Part shown: piece after piece, positions 8,291 through 18,020 of the stretch | How the letters are laid out: every line of letters begins with the position of its first letter | Numbering within the stretch: position 1 is the first letter of the stretch | Source: Paenibacillus woosongensis | Lineage (GTDB): Bacteria; Bacillota; Bacilli; Paenibacillales; Paenibacillaceae | DNA length: 64,000 bases | Assembly: GCF_030122845.1 (NCBI RefSeq) | Contig: NZ_CP126084.1 | Span: 4,464,001-4,528,000, forward strand | Direction of reading: 5' to 3' | Notes under the pieces: model-generated | The model's input: only the letters and a program-made list of their open reading frames with translations | Databases searched by the model: none | What the model was told of the DNA's origin: nothing | Position numbers and translations under genes: made by a program

Positions 8291-8359
8291 CGTTGCAGCC
8301 ACCGCTGTTGCCCAACTGTTACCACCGCCGCTGCCACCACCAATAATCGCAAAACTCAT
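8210..8359 (-). CDS. Possible 49-aa Gly/Ser/Tyr-rich peptide (doubtful)
   Basis: A minus-strand frame starts MSFAIIGGGSGGGNSW and ends in a Gly/Asp/Tyr-rich tail with SDY units. Composition of this sort occurs in small spore-coat or adhesive proteins. No good ribosome binding site precedes the ATG, and the metY terminator overlaps its upstream region. It may be only the coding shadow of the nucleotide repeat. Unrecognised family, low confidence. Confidence 0.2.
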   Translation of the reverse strand: MSFAIIGGGSGGGNSWATAVAATAVKVSGSDYGDCGGYYGCNDYSDYSD

Positions 8360-8379
8360 AAACGGTGCTATTGCCAATT

Positions 8380-8423
8380 AAAAAAACTGCTCCCAAAGCT
8401 TGTTGACAAACCTTCGGGAGCAG
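8380..8423 (-). terminator. Terminator of the homocysteine synthase gene
   Basis: Read on the minus strand, CTGCTCCC..GGGAGCAG is followed by TTTTTTT, 40 nt past the metY stop codon. Confidence 0.85.
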
Positions 8424-8464
8424 CGTTCAAACTCGCATAGCTCTAACAGGATATAAACAGATGA

Positions 8465-9796
<1,332 letters not shown>

Positions 9797-9904
9797 TCAT
9801 TGTTTTTTTCATATTCTCTCACATAATGAAGCGTTTGAAAATACCAAATCCGATAAAATTCCTATGAATTATTCATTTTCTCGATTTGCTGTAGACAACA
9901 AATA

Positions 9905-9928
9905 AGCCGACGGCTGAAAACCGCGGCT
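9905..9928. terminator. Weak stem-loop downstream of the decayed ABC operon
   Basis: AGCCGACGG..CCGCGGCT forms an imperfect hairpin. A short T-rich run follows on either strand. Confidence 0.4.
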
Positions 9929-10068
9929 AATTTGTTCATATGTGCATGGATATGTGCATACTGTTCATAATTTCCGAAGAACGGGGCAGGAACCGTCAAC
10001 ATATTCACATTATCGACCCGTTAGCACCCATGATTCCAGCCAGATTAGGGTTATACACATGTGGACAG

Positions 10069-10658
10069 TTATCTGCTCTGGGAATTCACAGAAAATTTGC
10101 GGATGAAATATTGCAGCAGAAAAGGGCCCAGCGGCAGGACAAATTCGCCGACCTGGAAGATGCGTACGCTCACGACCACCGAGCTCATGAAGGCCCATAC
10201 GACGATCAGGGCGATGACCATCAGCATGCGGCTGTACATGACAAGTGCCGGAGGATAAGGAGTAATGCTCTCGATCGAACGCATTCCGGGATTCCAGGTC
10301 CGGTAGCTGAACAGCATGGATGCGATCAGCATGAGCGGCGTGATAACCGGAAACAAAGAAGACGACAGAACTCCCGCCTAATGTCGCGGCGAATGGCCAG
10401 AATGCCCAGGAGCATGACGATACCCAGCGTAAGTGTATGAACCAGAGCATGAAAGCTGTAGGCCTCGTTAAAAAGATTGTTCAGCGGCGAGACCGCCGAC
10501 AGAAACCATGTATACAGTACCCCGTAAAGGGCCGGCAGCCCCATCAGCCAAGGATTGCGGAAAATATGATTCCATTCCAGCGCAAATTGGCGCTTCCATT
10601 TCATCATCGCTGCCCCGCTCCTTCCTCCTGAGAAGACCTTAGCAGCGCTAAATGCCAT
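10069..10658 (-). pseudogene. ABC-2-type permease, frameshifted and shortened
   Basis: The first part (MMKWKRQFALEWNHIFRNPW, from about 10604 or the overlapping ATG at 10658) contains one hydrophobic segment and breaks off near 10370. The sequence then resumes in another frame with LFPVITPLMLIASMLFSYRT, TM segments and the end YFIRKFSVNSQSR at 10069. Together only about 190 residues remain, far less than the roughly 250-500 usual for such permeases, so an internal deletion as well as a frameshift is likely. It follows the broken ATPase gene with overlapping stop and start. Confidence 0.75.
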
Positions 10659-11489
10659 CCTCCAGGGTAGGACGAACTACGGACGCATCCATATCTATAG
10701 GCGGGGTATCGGCGATGATCCGACAGAGCAGCCCATCATCCGTGCGCCGGGTGGATACGATGGACATCGGGTCCAGCTTAGCGAACAGGCTCTCTTCAAC
10801 GATCCCTTCCCATACCTTGCCTTCGCCGGCGGTCTGCAAGCGCGTTAAATCCCCAGAAAACCGTACTTCCCCCCGATCAAGCACGGCGATCTGCCGGCAG
10901 TTGCTCTCAATGTCCGCAACGATATGCGTGGACAGCAGCACAATCCGGCCCAGGCTAAACCGCTAAGCAGATTGCGGAAGCGCACGCGCTCCTCCGGGTC
11001 CAATCCGGCAGTCGGCTCGTCAACGATCAGCACCTGAGGGGAGCCGAGCAGCGCCTGAGCAATTCCAAGGCGCCTTCTCATGCCGCCGGAATACGTGCGG
11101 ATGCGCTTATTTCCCTTCTCCGCAAGGTTGACCTCCTCCAGCAGGCGGGAAATTTCCGCCTTGCGCTTGCGCGGATCGCTCATTCCCTTCATTACGGCGA
11201 CATAATCCAAAAATTCCGCTCCAGTCAGTTGAGGATATACTTGAAACTGCTGCGGCAAATACCCGATCATTTTCCGGATGTCCTCCGCGTTCTTCAGCGA
11301 TACTCCATGAATCAATGCGTCTCCCGAGCTCGGACGGATTAATGTAGCCAGGATGCGCATCAGCGAGGTTTTGCCTGCACCATTAGGCCCGAGAAGGCCG
11401 ACCATGCCCTCGCCGATCGTCAAATTGACGTCATCCAGCGCCATATGGCCCTTCCGGTACATTTTATACAAATGGTTGATCTTGATCAT
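10648..11489 (-). pseudogene. ABC transporter ATP-binding protein, one frameshift
   Basis: An ABC ATPase with Walker A GPNGAGKTS, the signature YSGGMRRRLG and Walker B VLIVDEPTAGLDP. The frame is lost after FRNLLSGLA near 10955. The expected continuation IVLLSTHIVADIESNC, with the H-loop histidine, is found in the next frame and ends with LEDGI at 10648. One small indel separates the halves. It could be a sequencing error, but the adjacent permease is also broken, so I infer decay of an exporter operon. Confidence 0.8.
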
Positions 11490-11677
11490 GCCATCATTTC
11501 CTCATTTCATAACGGTAATGTAATGAATAACCCCGCGCGGTTGGCTTCTGCTACTGTAACGGGATAGCGGATCAAAAAGTTCGCGTTTCGCGCAGATTTA
11601 TTTTTTTCTTAGACCGCCGGCGGAATTTTTGCTAGAGTCTATATAGCCGTCCCTACTCGGCTGGAGGGAGATTATTG

Positions 11678-12601
11678 ATGCTGTATTCTGTCCTAAACAC
11701 CATGCTGCAAGTCATCGTGCCGATCTCAATTCCCGTCATTTCGGGGGCACTCCTCAAGCGATTTCAGAAGCTCGATACCAGACCGCTGGTTACGCTCTAC
11801 CTGTATTTCCTGAACCCGGCCCTGATCCTTGAGACGCTGGCCAAGGCGGATATTTCATATCAAGACATTTACCAGACGCTTGGCTTCTCGCTGCTGAATC
11901 TTATACTGCTCTGGCTGGTCGCCGCCGCGGCAGGCCGGCTTCTAAAGCTTCCGTCCGATGAAAAAGCGGGGCTCACTCTCGTTGCGACGTTTACAAATAG
12001 TGTAAACTACGGCCTGCCGCTCGTTCTGCTCGCCTTCGGCCAGCTCGGACTGGACAAAGCCTCCGTCTACGTCATCGGCCAAATGATCATCGTCAATACG
12101 ATAGGCGTGTATTTGGCGGCACGCTCCAGCTTTTCCATGAAGCAAGCGGTGAAATCGGTATTTACCTTGCCATCCATATATGCAGCCGCTGCCGCCATTT
12201 TGCTCAGAGCTACCGGATTCTCACTGCCCTTCGGCATCGCTCAGGGCATATCGATGGCTGCAGCCGCTTATTCACCCGTCGTGCTTGCCATCCTCGGCGC
12301 GCAAATGGTTGGTGTAGCCGGCGTTCCGATGAATGCGGGCTCCAAACGGGCATTCCGGGCCGGTATCGCCACCCGGATGCTGCTGTCGCCTATAGTCGCC
12401 CTGCTCGCCCTTTGGCTGCTGCAAATCGACGGCGTGCTGTTCGCCGTACTGTTCATCCTCGCCTGCATGCCTGCTGCAGTGAACGCTTCAGCGCTCGCCG
12501 AGAAATTCGGCGCCTCGCCGCAGACAGTATCCAAATGCGTACTGTGGACGACGATCGCCTCCTTTGTCACTTTGCCGGTACTGATCGTCCTGCTGCAGTA
12601 A
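11678..12601 (+). CDS. AEC family transporter (auxin efflux carrier/malate permease type)
   Basis: A membrane protein of 307 residues with about 10 hydrophobic helices in two halves. Its pattern is that of the AEC family: NPALILETLAK in the first half, FTNSVNYGLPL near residue 105 and SALAEKFGASPQTVSKCV near the end. Family members export or import organic acids or other small anions; the substrate here is unknown. A TTG lies just before the ATG at 11678; GGAGGGA at 11663-11669 suits the ATG. Monocistronic, closed by the hairpin at 12621-12649. Confidence 0.85.
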   Translation: MLYSVLNTMLQVIVPISIPVISGALLKRFQKLDTRPLVTLYLYFLNPALILETLAKADISYQDIYQTLGFSLLNLILLWLVAAAAGRLLKLPSDEKAGLTLVATFTNSVNYGLPLVLLAFGQLGLDKASVYVIGQMIIVNTIGVYLAARSSFSMKQAVKSVFTLPSIYAAAAAILLRATGFSLPFGIAQGISMAAAAYSPVVLAILGAQMVGVAGVPMNAGSKRAFRAGIATRMLLSPIVALLALWLLQIDGVLFAVLFILACMPAAVNASALAEKFGASPQTVSKCVLWTTIASFVTLPVLIVLLQ

Positions 12602-12620
12602 AGCCAAGGGGAAATACCAA

Positions 12621-12649
12621 AAGACCAACCCGCAAAACGGGTTGGTCTT
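12621..12649. terminator. Bidirectional terminator (AEC gene / peptide deformylase gene)
   Basis: AAGACCAACCCG-CAAAA-CGGGTTGGTCTT, a perfect 12-bp stem between convergent genes. Confidence 0.9.
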
Positions 12650-12670
12650 CGTTAAATGCTGAAGCAGATT

Positions 12671-13252
12671 CTAATACAAGCTCGCGATAGGCACGCCGCT
12701 CGGCAGCTTGTAAGGATGCTCTTTATTGATATGATCGTAGAACATAATGCCGTTCAAATGATCGATTTCATGCTGCATGACGATCGCGTCGAAGCCTTTG
12801 AACCGCAGCTTCACCTCATTGCCTTCCCCATCATAGGCCCTGACCTGCACCTTCTCGTAGCGGGGGACGAATCCCTGAACGGATCTGTCGACGGACAGGC
12901 AGCCCTCGCTCTCCGGCAAATAGATCATCGCTTCGGAATGGCTGATAATTTTCGGATTATAGAGGGCATATTCCCGGGATTGTCCGTGATCATCGGTGAG
13001 ATAGGCCGCAAACATCCGTTTATTAAGGCCAATCTGGTTAGCCGATAGTCCAACACCGGCCCGAAGCTTGTATTTTTTGGACATTTCGGGGTCCTGGCTG
13101 TTCTTCAAAAATTGCAGCATCGCTGCCATCTCTTCTTGGTCTTCCTTCGTCGGCGGAATGCTAACAGGCTCGGTGACCACCCGGAGAATATCACTGCCCT
13201 CTCTTACGATATCGTCCATAGTAATCAAATAGTCTCTATTGAATTTACTCAT
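12671..13252 (-). CDS. def: Peptide deformylase
   Basis: A zinc/iron hydrolase that removes the formyl group from nascent proteins. The three family motifs are seen: GVGLSANQIG (motif 1, with Ser-Ala-Asn in place of the common Ala-Ala-Pro), EGCLSV (metal ligand Cys) and QHEIDHLNG (two His ligands and catalytic Glu). The insert and overall length (193 residues) resemble the longer staphylococcal-type enzyme. The start is uncertain: an ATG at 13267 directly abuts AAAGGTGG, while 13252 has GAGTGG 7 nt upstream. Confidence 0.93.
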   Translation of the reverse strand: MSKFNRDYLITMDDIVREGSDILRVVTEPVSIPPTKEDQEEMAAMLQFLKNSQDPEMSKKYKLRAGVGLSANQIGLNKRMFAAYLTDDHGQSREYALYNPKIISHSEAMIYLPESEGCLSVDRSVQGFVPRYEKVQVRAYDGEGNEVKLRFKGFDAIVMQHEIDHLNGIMFYDHINKEHPYKLPSGVPIASLY

Positions 13253-13302
13253 AAATGAACCACTCATCCACCTTTATTACCAGATTTATGCGCAATCTGA
13301 GC

Positions 13303-13560
13303 TTATTTGTATTTATGCCAATCCATGTCGCTGTTATTCAGCAAATACTCAAAATCGCTCTCCAATCTTTTCTGCTCCGCCCGACGAGCCTCTTCCGCCT
13401 GTTTTCGGGCAGCAGCCTTCCGCTCCTCTTGCTCACGCTCCAGATTCGCGGCCTGTTCTTTAAGCTTGCTGATCGTATCCGCCCCAAGCAGATCTTTAAG
13501 CGTCGCGGGCTTATCTCCCTTGGAAGCAGTCGAAGGCTTGGAATCTCTTCTCTTGGCCAT
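13303..13560 (-). CDS. YqkE-like protein (DUF3886 family)
   Basis: A highly charged 85-residue protein. It has the conserved start of this family (ATLKDLLGADTISKLKEQA), a Glu/Arg/Lys/Ala coiled coil (residues about 35-68) and the end LLNNSDMDWHKYK. Function unknown; it is cytoplasmic and has no membrane segment. The gene stands alone, 50 nt upstream of the deformylase gene on the same strand. Confidence 0.75.
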   Translation of the reverse strand: MAKRRDSKPSTASKGDKPATLKDLLGADTISKLKEQAANLEREQEERKAAARKQAEEARRAEQKRLESDFEYLLNNSDMDWHKYK

Positions 13561-13785
13561 TCTCGGTTCACCTCTATTTCTGACTTCCTCTTAAGTTCAT
13601 GGTTCATGCCTGCCTAAAGTATCATACGGTCAAATTTATTTGTCAACAATCCTTCTCCCCGGCTTCAAGTTGATTTTCTTCCGATTCCATCTTTATTAAA
13701 AATTTTGACAATATTTGTTTAGGATCAGGGCAAACGTGTGTAATTCTACAATATGTCCATTCCCAAGGCTTGGAGGAGAGAACGT

Positions 13786-14355
13786 ATGAGAAACGAGCAG
13801 GAAAACAATCATCATGCTGTGAATAGATCCGCATCCCAGCCCAGTGCCCGCGTCAGAGCGCTGCAAAAATTGAAAGAGGAGCAAATCAACGCCTGGAAGC
13901 CCGTTAAAATCGAAATGGCGCAATACTGGATTGAGCATGAGAAGGTGCAAATGAAACGGAGAATGGCCCGGGGTGCAGTACATTTTTGCAATTTCGGAGA
14001 AAATATCGGCTGCGAGCAAAACGAAGAGCGGCCTGTCGTCGTCGTATCGAACAATACGGTAAACTCTACGTCTGGCAACGTCATCGTCGTACCGCTCACC
14101 AAAAATTTAAAAACACGCACCAGTCCGAAAACCGGCCAACCGGTTTTAACGAAGGAAGGCAAACCGATTCCGCGTTTTCAAAGTCATTATTTTCTGTTCA
14201 AAAGCAAATATGACTTCCTTGCCTTCGATTCCGCTGCCAAAACGGAAGAAGCTACGTCTGTCAGCAAAATACGCTTAAAGGAGCACCTCGGTAATTTGGA
14301 TGAAGAGGATATGAACCGCCTGGAAAACCGGCTGAAATGGACGCTGGGCTTTTAG
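13786..14355 (+). CDS. PemK/MazF-like protein with N-terminal helical extension
   Basis: A 189-residue protein. Residues about 70-160 show the MazF/PemK fold: RGAVHFCNFGENIGCEQNEE, RPVVVVSNN, then VIVVPLTKN. A charged helical extension of about 70 residues precedes it. MazF proteins are sequence-specific mRNA interferases, normally paired with a small antitoxin gene just upstream, but here no antitoxin gene is seen: the next upstream gene is divergent. GGAGGAGAG lies just before the ATG at 13786. The extension may replace the antitoxin, or the protein may not be a toxin; this is open. Confidence 0.8.
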   Translation: MRNEQENNHHAVNRSASQPSARVRALQKLKEEQINAWKPVKIEMAQYWIEHEKVQMKRRMARGAVHFCNFGENIGCEQNEERPVVVVSNNTVNSTSGNVIVVPLTKNLKTRTSPKTGQPVLTKEGKPIPRFQSHYFLFKSKYDFLAFDSAAKTEEATSVSKIRLKEHLGNLDEEDMNRLENRLKWTLGF

Positions 14356-14443
14356 GGGCTTGTAGGGGCGCTTTGCGCTCACGATTGCAGGACGCAATTA
14401 GACGCAATGAGTGAAAATGGAGGGGGAAAATAATCCAAAAAAA

Positions 14444-14472
14444 TTGACATACGGCTGGAAAAAGGTTATTAT
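14444..14472 (+). promoter_or_regulatory. Strong sigma-A promoter without a downstream gene
   Basis: TTGACA, a 17-nt spacer and TATTAT, near consensus. Transcription would start near 14479 and run into the structured region at 14500-14716; no + strand gene lies between there and 17381. Confidence 0.8.
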
Positions 14473-14478
14473 TTAAAC

Positions 14479-14716
14479 AAGTGATTTGTTCGTAGAGTTT
14501 TATTATGTCATCCACCTCGTCGTGGATAAACTCACACGTTCTACGTGTATTGAGTCAGAAGAGGAGCCTCGGCTCCTCTTTCGTATTATTAGGAATCTTA
14601 TCCACAGGTGTCATGTTGCGCCTGTGTTCTGCACATAATAATCTATGTCGCCCACCTGGTCGTGGGCAAATTCACCCCGCAGGGAGGCTCCTTCCTTGCG
14701 GGGATTATTGTGTTCT
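14479..14716 (+). ncRNA. Candidate structured RNA with two related hairpin blocks
   Basis: Two blocks share ATGTCNNCCACCTNGTCGTG. Block A has ATCCAC-CTCGTC-GTGGAT (14510-14527) and block B has GCCCAC-CTGGTC-GTGGGC (14650-14667). Two base pairs differ and both changes preserve pairing (A-U to G-C, U-A to C-G), good evidence for an RNA hairpin. AAA(C/T)TCAC follows in both. Block A is followed by ACTCACACG/CGTGTATTGAGT and the GC-rich hairpin AAGAGGAGCC/GGCTCCTCTT (14559-14580); block B by CCCCGCAGG..CCTTGCGGGG (14674-14703). I do not recognise it as a named RNA family. Confidence 0.6.
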
Positions 14717-14759
14717 CCCTTGTGTAATATTTAACCAAACCCGCTGTACTCTAACCAAA

Positions 14760-15323
14760 TTATTGCGCCAGCCCCTTGAGAAAAACCCGCAAATTGAAGT
14801 CCAGGCTCTCCTCCACAGATAGCGGCAGGCCGAAGCCGCCGAGTTTCTGCAGCGCGGCGAAGCCATGAATCAAACTCCGCAGTCCGCGAACTGCATGCAG
14901 GGCATCCTCCTGCGGAAGCCCGTAAGGCTCTAGAAGCTGCAGCACCAGATCAACAACACGTTCCTTCGCCAGCCCGATTTCCTCCCGGTTCATCCCTTGC
15001 GGCATGAGCTGGGCGCTCTCGTACAGTCCGGGATGCAGGCGGGCAAAGCGGATATAGGCGTGGGCAAAACATACAAGCCCCTCCTTTCCCGCCAGCCCTT
15101 CCACTGCTTCACGAACACTGCTATAGAGCTGTTCCAGAGCATACAGGGCAAGCAGAGCTTTCAGCTCTTCGAGCCCGCGGATATGGTTATACAGCGATGG
15201 AGAACGAACTCCTAGGGCGGCTGCGACCGAAGCGATCGTTACGGCCTGAACGCCCTGCTGGTCGGCAATCTCCACCGCAGCCATCAATACTGTATGGGTA
15301 TCAAGACCAGGTCTTGGTGGCAT
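14760..15323 (-). CDS. TetR/AcrR family regulator (WHG-domain type)
   Basis: A 187-residue regulator. The N-terminal HTH spans about residues 10-50 (VTIASVAAALGVRSPSLYNH) and the ligand domain contains the block GLRSLIHGFAALQ, typical of the TetR_C_33/WHG group. GAGGAG lies 8 nt before the ATG at 15323; a GTG nine bases upstream is less likely. It lies 21 nt downstream of the MBL-fold hydrolase gene, and the twin palindrome in that operon's promoter is the likely operator, which implies autorepression. Confidence 0.88.
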   Translation of the reverse strand: MPPRPGLDTHTVLMAAVEIADQQGVQAVTIASVAAALGVRSPSLYNHIRGLEELKALLALYALEQLYSSVREAVEGLAGKEGLVCFAHAYIRFARLHPGLYESAQLMPQGMNREEIGLAKERVVDLVLQLLEPYGLPQEDALHAVRGLRSLIHGFAALQKLGGFGLPLSVEESLDFNLRVFLKGLAQ

Positions 15324-15344
15324 GTTGAACACTCCTCATAAGTT

Positions 15345-16061
15345 CTAATTATTTCGCTCCAATTGGCGCCGCGCCGCCAGTATTGCTGCCTGCATCGCCC
15401 TGTCCGGATCATTCAGCATCTCTCCATGCCCTGCCCCAATCAGGGCGGGCCGATGCTCCGCCAGCCTGACCGCGCTTGCGACTGCGGCCTCTTTATTCCA
15501 TGTAGCCAGCGCCGGGAAAGGAAAGCTTAGACGCAGATGCCCCGATACGGTAAGCCCTCCTCTTGTGTGGAAAGCATCGCCGACGAGCAGTGTCCTTGTT
15601 CTCATGTCGAGCAGCGAGAGCGAACCCGGTGTGTGGCCGGGAGCAGCAATGACCTGCAGGGAGCCGATGCTGTCTCCTTCTCGGACGAGATGATCCGCCC
15701 GGGTCTTGACGGATTTGGGCACCCCGCCCCGGATCGGCATCTGCGGCTCGCCAGGCTGGAGGCTCCGGTCGCCGGCAAGCAGCAGAGCATCACGCTCGGA
15801 TATATAAACCTCTGCTTCTGGAAAGCTCGCCTTCAATTTATCCAAAGCCCCTACATGGTCATCATGGGCATGGGTCAATACGATTCGTACCAGCGGTTTG
15901 CCGCTATCCTTGACCGCCTGCATGATCCCGGCCGCACTATAGGGAAGAGCGGCATCTACTAAAGTAAGGCTCTCCTCCTCCTCAACCAGGTAACAATTTA
16001 CCGGAAACACTCTGGGCATAAACGTTAATTGCCTTAAATATTCACGCTGAATGATCCTCAT
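15345..16061 (-). CDS. MBL-fold metallo-hydrolase
   Basis: A metallo-beta-lactamase-fold protein of 238 residues. The dinuclear metal motif HAHDDH is at residues 64-69, with further ligands in APGHTPGS, VGDAFHTRGG and GAGHGE. It lacks a signal peptide and is a cytoplasmic hydrolase of the glyoxalase II/lactonase-like group. Its substrate is unknown but is probably related to the ligand of the adjacent TetR. GGAGGAG precedes the ATG at 16061; a longer frame to 16094 runs into the operator. Confidence 0.85.
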   Translation of the reverse strand: MRIIQREYLRQLTFMPRVFPVNCYLVEEEESLTLVDAALPYSAAGIMQAVKDSGKPLVRIVLTHAHDDHVGALDKLKASFPEAEVYISERDALLLAGDRSLQPGEPQMPIRGGVPKSVKTRADHLVREGDSIGSLQVIAAPGHTPGSLSLLDMRTRTLLVGDAFHTRGGLTVSGHLRLSFPFPALATWNKEAAVASAVRLAEHRPALIGAGHGEMLNDPDRAMQAAILAARRQLERNN

Positions 16062-16083
16062 CCGCACACGCTCCTCCACATAA

Positions 16084-16123
16084 ACTAATACCATTAGTTT
16101 TTATTATAACTAATGGTATTAGT
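16084..16123. promoter_or_regulatory. Twin TetR operator of the MBL-tetR operon
   Basis: Two 15-bp palindromes of form ACTAAT-NNN-ATTAGT: 16084-16098 (NNN=ACC) and 16109-16123 (NNN=GGT), centres 25 bp apart. Site 2 fills the promoter spacer and site 1 covers the expected start of transcription. Confidence 0.85.
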
Positions 16124-16130
16124 TTTTCAA
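16103..16130 (-). promoter_or_regulatory. Sigma-A promoter of the MBL-tetR operon
   Basis: On the minus strand, TTGAAA (16130-16125), a 16-nt spacer and TATAAT (16108-16103). Confidence 0.8.
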
Positions 16131-16159
16131 GCATTATTTTTTAACTTGCCGAATACGGC

Positions 16160-17284
16160 TCACCTTGTATCATATTGGGCCGCCGTCTGCCCCGAGATCC
16201 ATACCTGCTCCTCCGGTGCAGTAATGCCAGCTGTCTGGAGCATTCTTTCTGCTGTCTCCCGCAGCTCTGGAAGGAGCGCCATCGCTTCATTGGAATACGG
16301 GTTCAGATTCAGTTCGATATCTATAGCTTTAATATCCGGGTTGCCGCTCCCTTCTGCCGCCTCCGACACTTTACTAACGTAAGCGAGAGCGGAGAACGTT
16401 TCTTTTAGAGGCACGTCCTTCCCTTCCGTATTGACCATAAGCTTAATCGGGGCCAGCTCGCCTGGAGTAAACTTGTCGCCGATAACAGCAAAGCCTTCCC
16501 GTGACGGACTGCTCTCGGGAAACGTCAACAATAAGTCCACGGTATATTCGATCCGGGTGGCATTCAGTGCGCAGGTGCCCAGAAAAATGACGGTGATTGT
16601 AATGATAAGCCACGGGTGGCGCGTTACCGCCCTGCCGATCAGGCCCCCCTGCTGCTTGGCTGCTGCCGGGGAAATCGCCGGAACAGGCTTGCCCTTCTTC
16701 CGGGCTCTTTCGGCAATCATTTCCGGTGTACGGGGCACGAACGGATAGAAGGAGCCCCGACCAAAGATAGCCAGCAGCGCAGGAACAAGCGTCAGACTGG
16801 CTGCGCCCATGATCAGGATCGATAAGCTGAACGGCACCGCAAACCGGTGAACCGCGCCGTATTTGGCGAATAAAAGCACAAGCAAGGCAATGACGACGGT
16901 GAAGCCGCTCATTGCGACCGCTCCGGCGGAGTCTTTGAATGCGCGGACAAGCGCCTTCGTCTTATCACGTTCTTCTCCGAGAACTTGCCGGAAACGCGAA
17001 ATCATGAACAAGCAATAGTCCGTTCCCGCGCCGAACAGCAGTACCGTCATGATGGAAATTCCCTGCGAATCGACGGTGATCCAGCCCATGTCGGCCATTT
17101 TACCGAGAATCGGGCTGGCCGCCCCGTAGGCAAAGCCTACCCCGATCAAAGGAATCATCGCCAATATCGGAGATCTGTAAATAAGCAGCAGCAGCACGAG
17201 TACGAGCAGCACCGTGGCAATAAGCAGCGATACGTCCGCGCTCGAGAACAATCCGACCGCATCAATGGAAATACCTGCAATCGT
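16160..17284 (-). pseudogene. MMPL/RND-family transporter, truncated at both ends
   Basis: An uninterrupted frame corresponding to the middle of an MMPL exporter. It has the first-half helix bundle (LLIATVLLVLVLLLLIYRSP, then GAGTDYCLFMISRFR), a long cytoplasmic loop, and the next helix and extracytoplasmic domain up to GQTAAQYDTR. The start of the protein (first helix and its external domain) is missing: the frame hits TAG at 17285-17287. The C-terminal helix bundle is absent too. About 375 residues remain of at least 700. No start codon with a good Shine-Dalgarno is seen. The divergent TetR gene was probably its regulator. Confidence 0.8.
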
Positions 17285-17380
17285 CTATTTTCATTGGCTG
17301 CCTGTCCAAGGAAAGAGGATTATTTGAACAGCTTCTTATGGTATAATGATTCGTCAGTAAAGTAATTTGAGGTGACCTTA

Positions 17381-17998
17381 ATGAAAGCACCGAACAAGAA
17401 GCCCTTGGGAAGGCCTCCCGTGCAGCAGGAAGGGCTGCCTACTTCGCAGCATATTTTATTCATAGCCTCTAAGCTGTTTATGGAGAAAGGCTTCGAATCC
17501 GTCTCCATGAATATGGTTGCGCAGCATTCGGGCGTAACCAAAGCTTCCGTCTATTACTACTTTCCAACCAAAAACGAACTGTTCGTGGCCTCGATGGTCG
17601 CTGTACTCGTCAATGTGAGGCAGCGGATCGAGACGCTGCTTGCTCAGCCAGGCTCTTTTCGGGAACGGCTTGAGCTCATTGCCCAAAATTATTTGCGCGT
17701 TCCGCAGATACATATGGACGACATGGCGGAAAAGGTGAAGCATCATTTGACCGAGGAGCAGCATAATCAGTTGAACCAGCATGAGAACGCCCTGTACGAG
17801 GCGCTGGAGACCGGCTTCGCCGATGCCGCCAGGCAGGGGGAGATCCACTGCGATGACCCTTTTCTTACGGCGCATTTATATGTGTCCATGCTAAGGATTG
17901 GTGAACGGCTCTATTCGAATAATGCGTACTTGTTCGAGACGCATGAGGAAGCAGCAGCTAAAATCGTAGCCTTTCTGTGGAGGGGCATTCACAAATAA
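17381..17998 (+). CDS. TetR/AcrR family regulator
   Basis: A 205-residue TetR-type repressor. A basic N-terminal tail (KKPLGRPP) is followed by the HTH VSMNMVAQHSGVTKASVYYY (about residues 42-61) and a C-terminal ligand domain of the kind found with efflux pumps. GAGGTG (17369-17374) precedes the ATG at 17381. It is divergent to the MMPL remnant, so its original target has been lost. Confidence 0.9.
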   Translation: MKAPNKKPLGRPPVQQEGLPTSQHILFIASKLFMEKGFESVSMNMVAQHSGVTKASVYYYFPTKNELFVASMVAVLVNVRQRIETLLAQPGSFRERLELIAQNYLRVPQIHMDDMAEKVKHHLTEEQHNQLNQHENALYEALETGFADAARQGEIHCDDPFLTAHLYVSMLRIGERLYSNNAYLFETHEEAAAKIVAFLWRGIHK

Positions 17999-18020
17999 TG
18001 ACAGCAAAGGGATGAAAGCC

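Noticed and set aside
8192-8440. An 82-codon + strand frame in the repeat region
   Set aside because: The apparent protein (Val/Thr/Cys runs) is a by-product of the 9-nt DNA repeat and of the metY terminator.
14500-14716. Hairpin region considered as tRNA, T-box or a known riboswitch
   Set aside because: No cloverleaf, no T-box motif and no gene downstream on that strand; it was kept as an unassigned RNA candidate.
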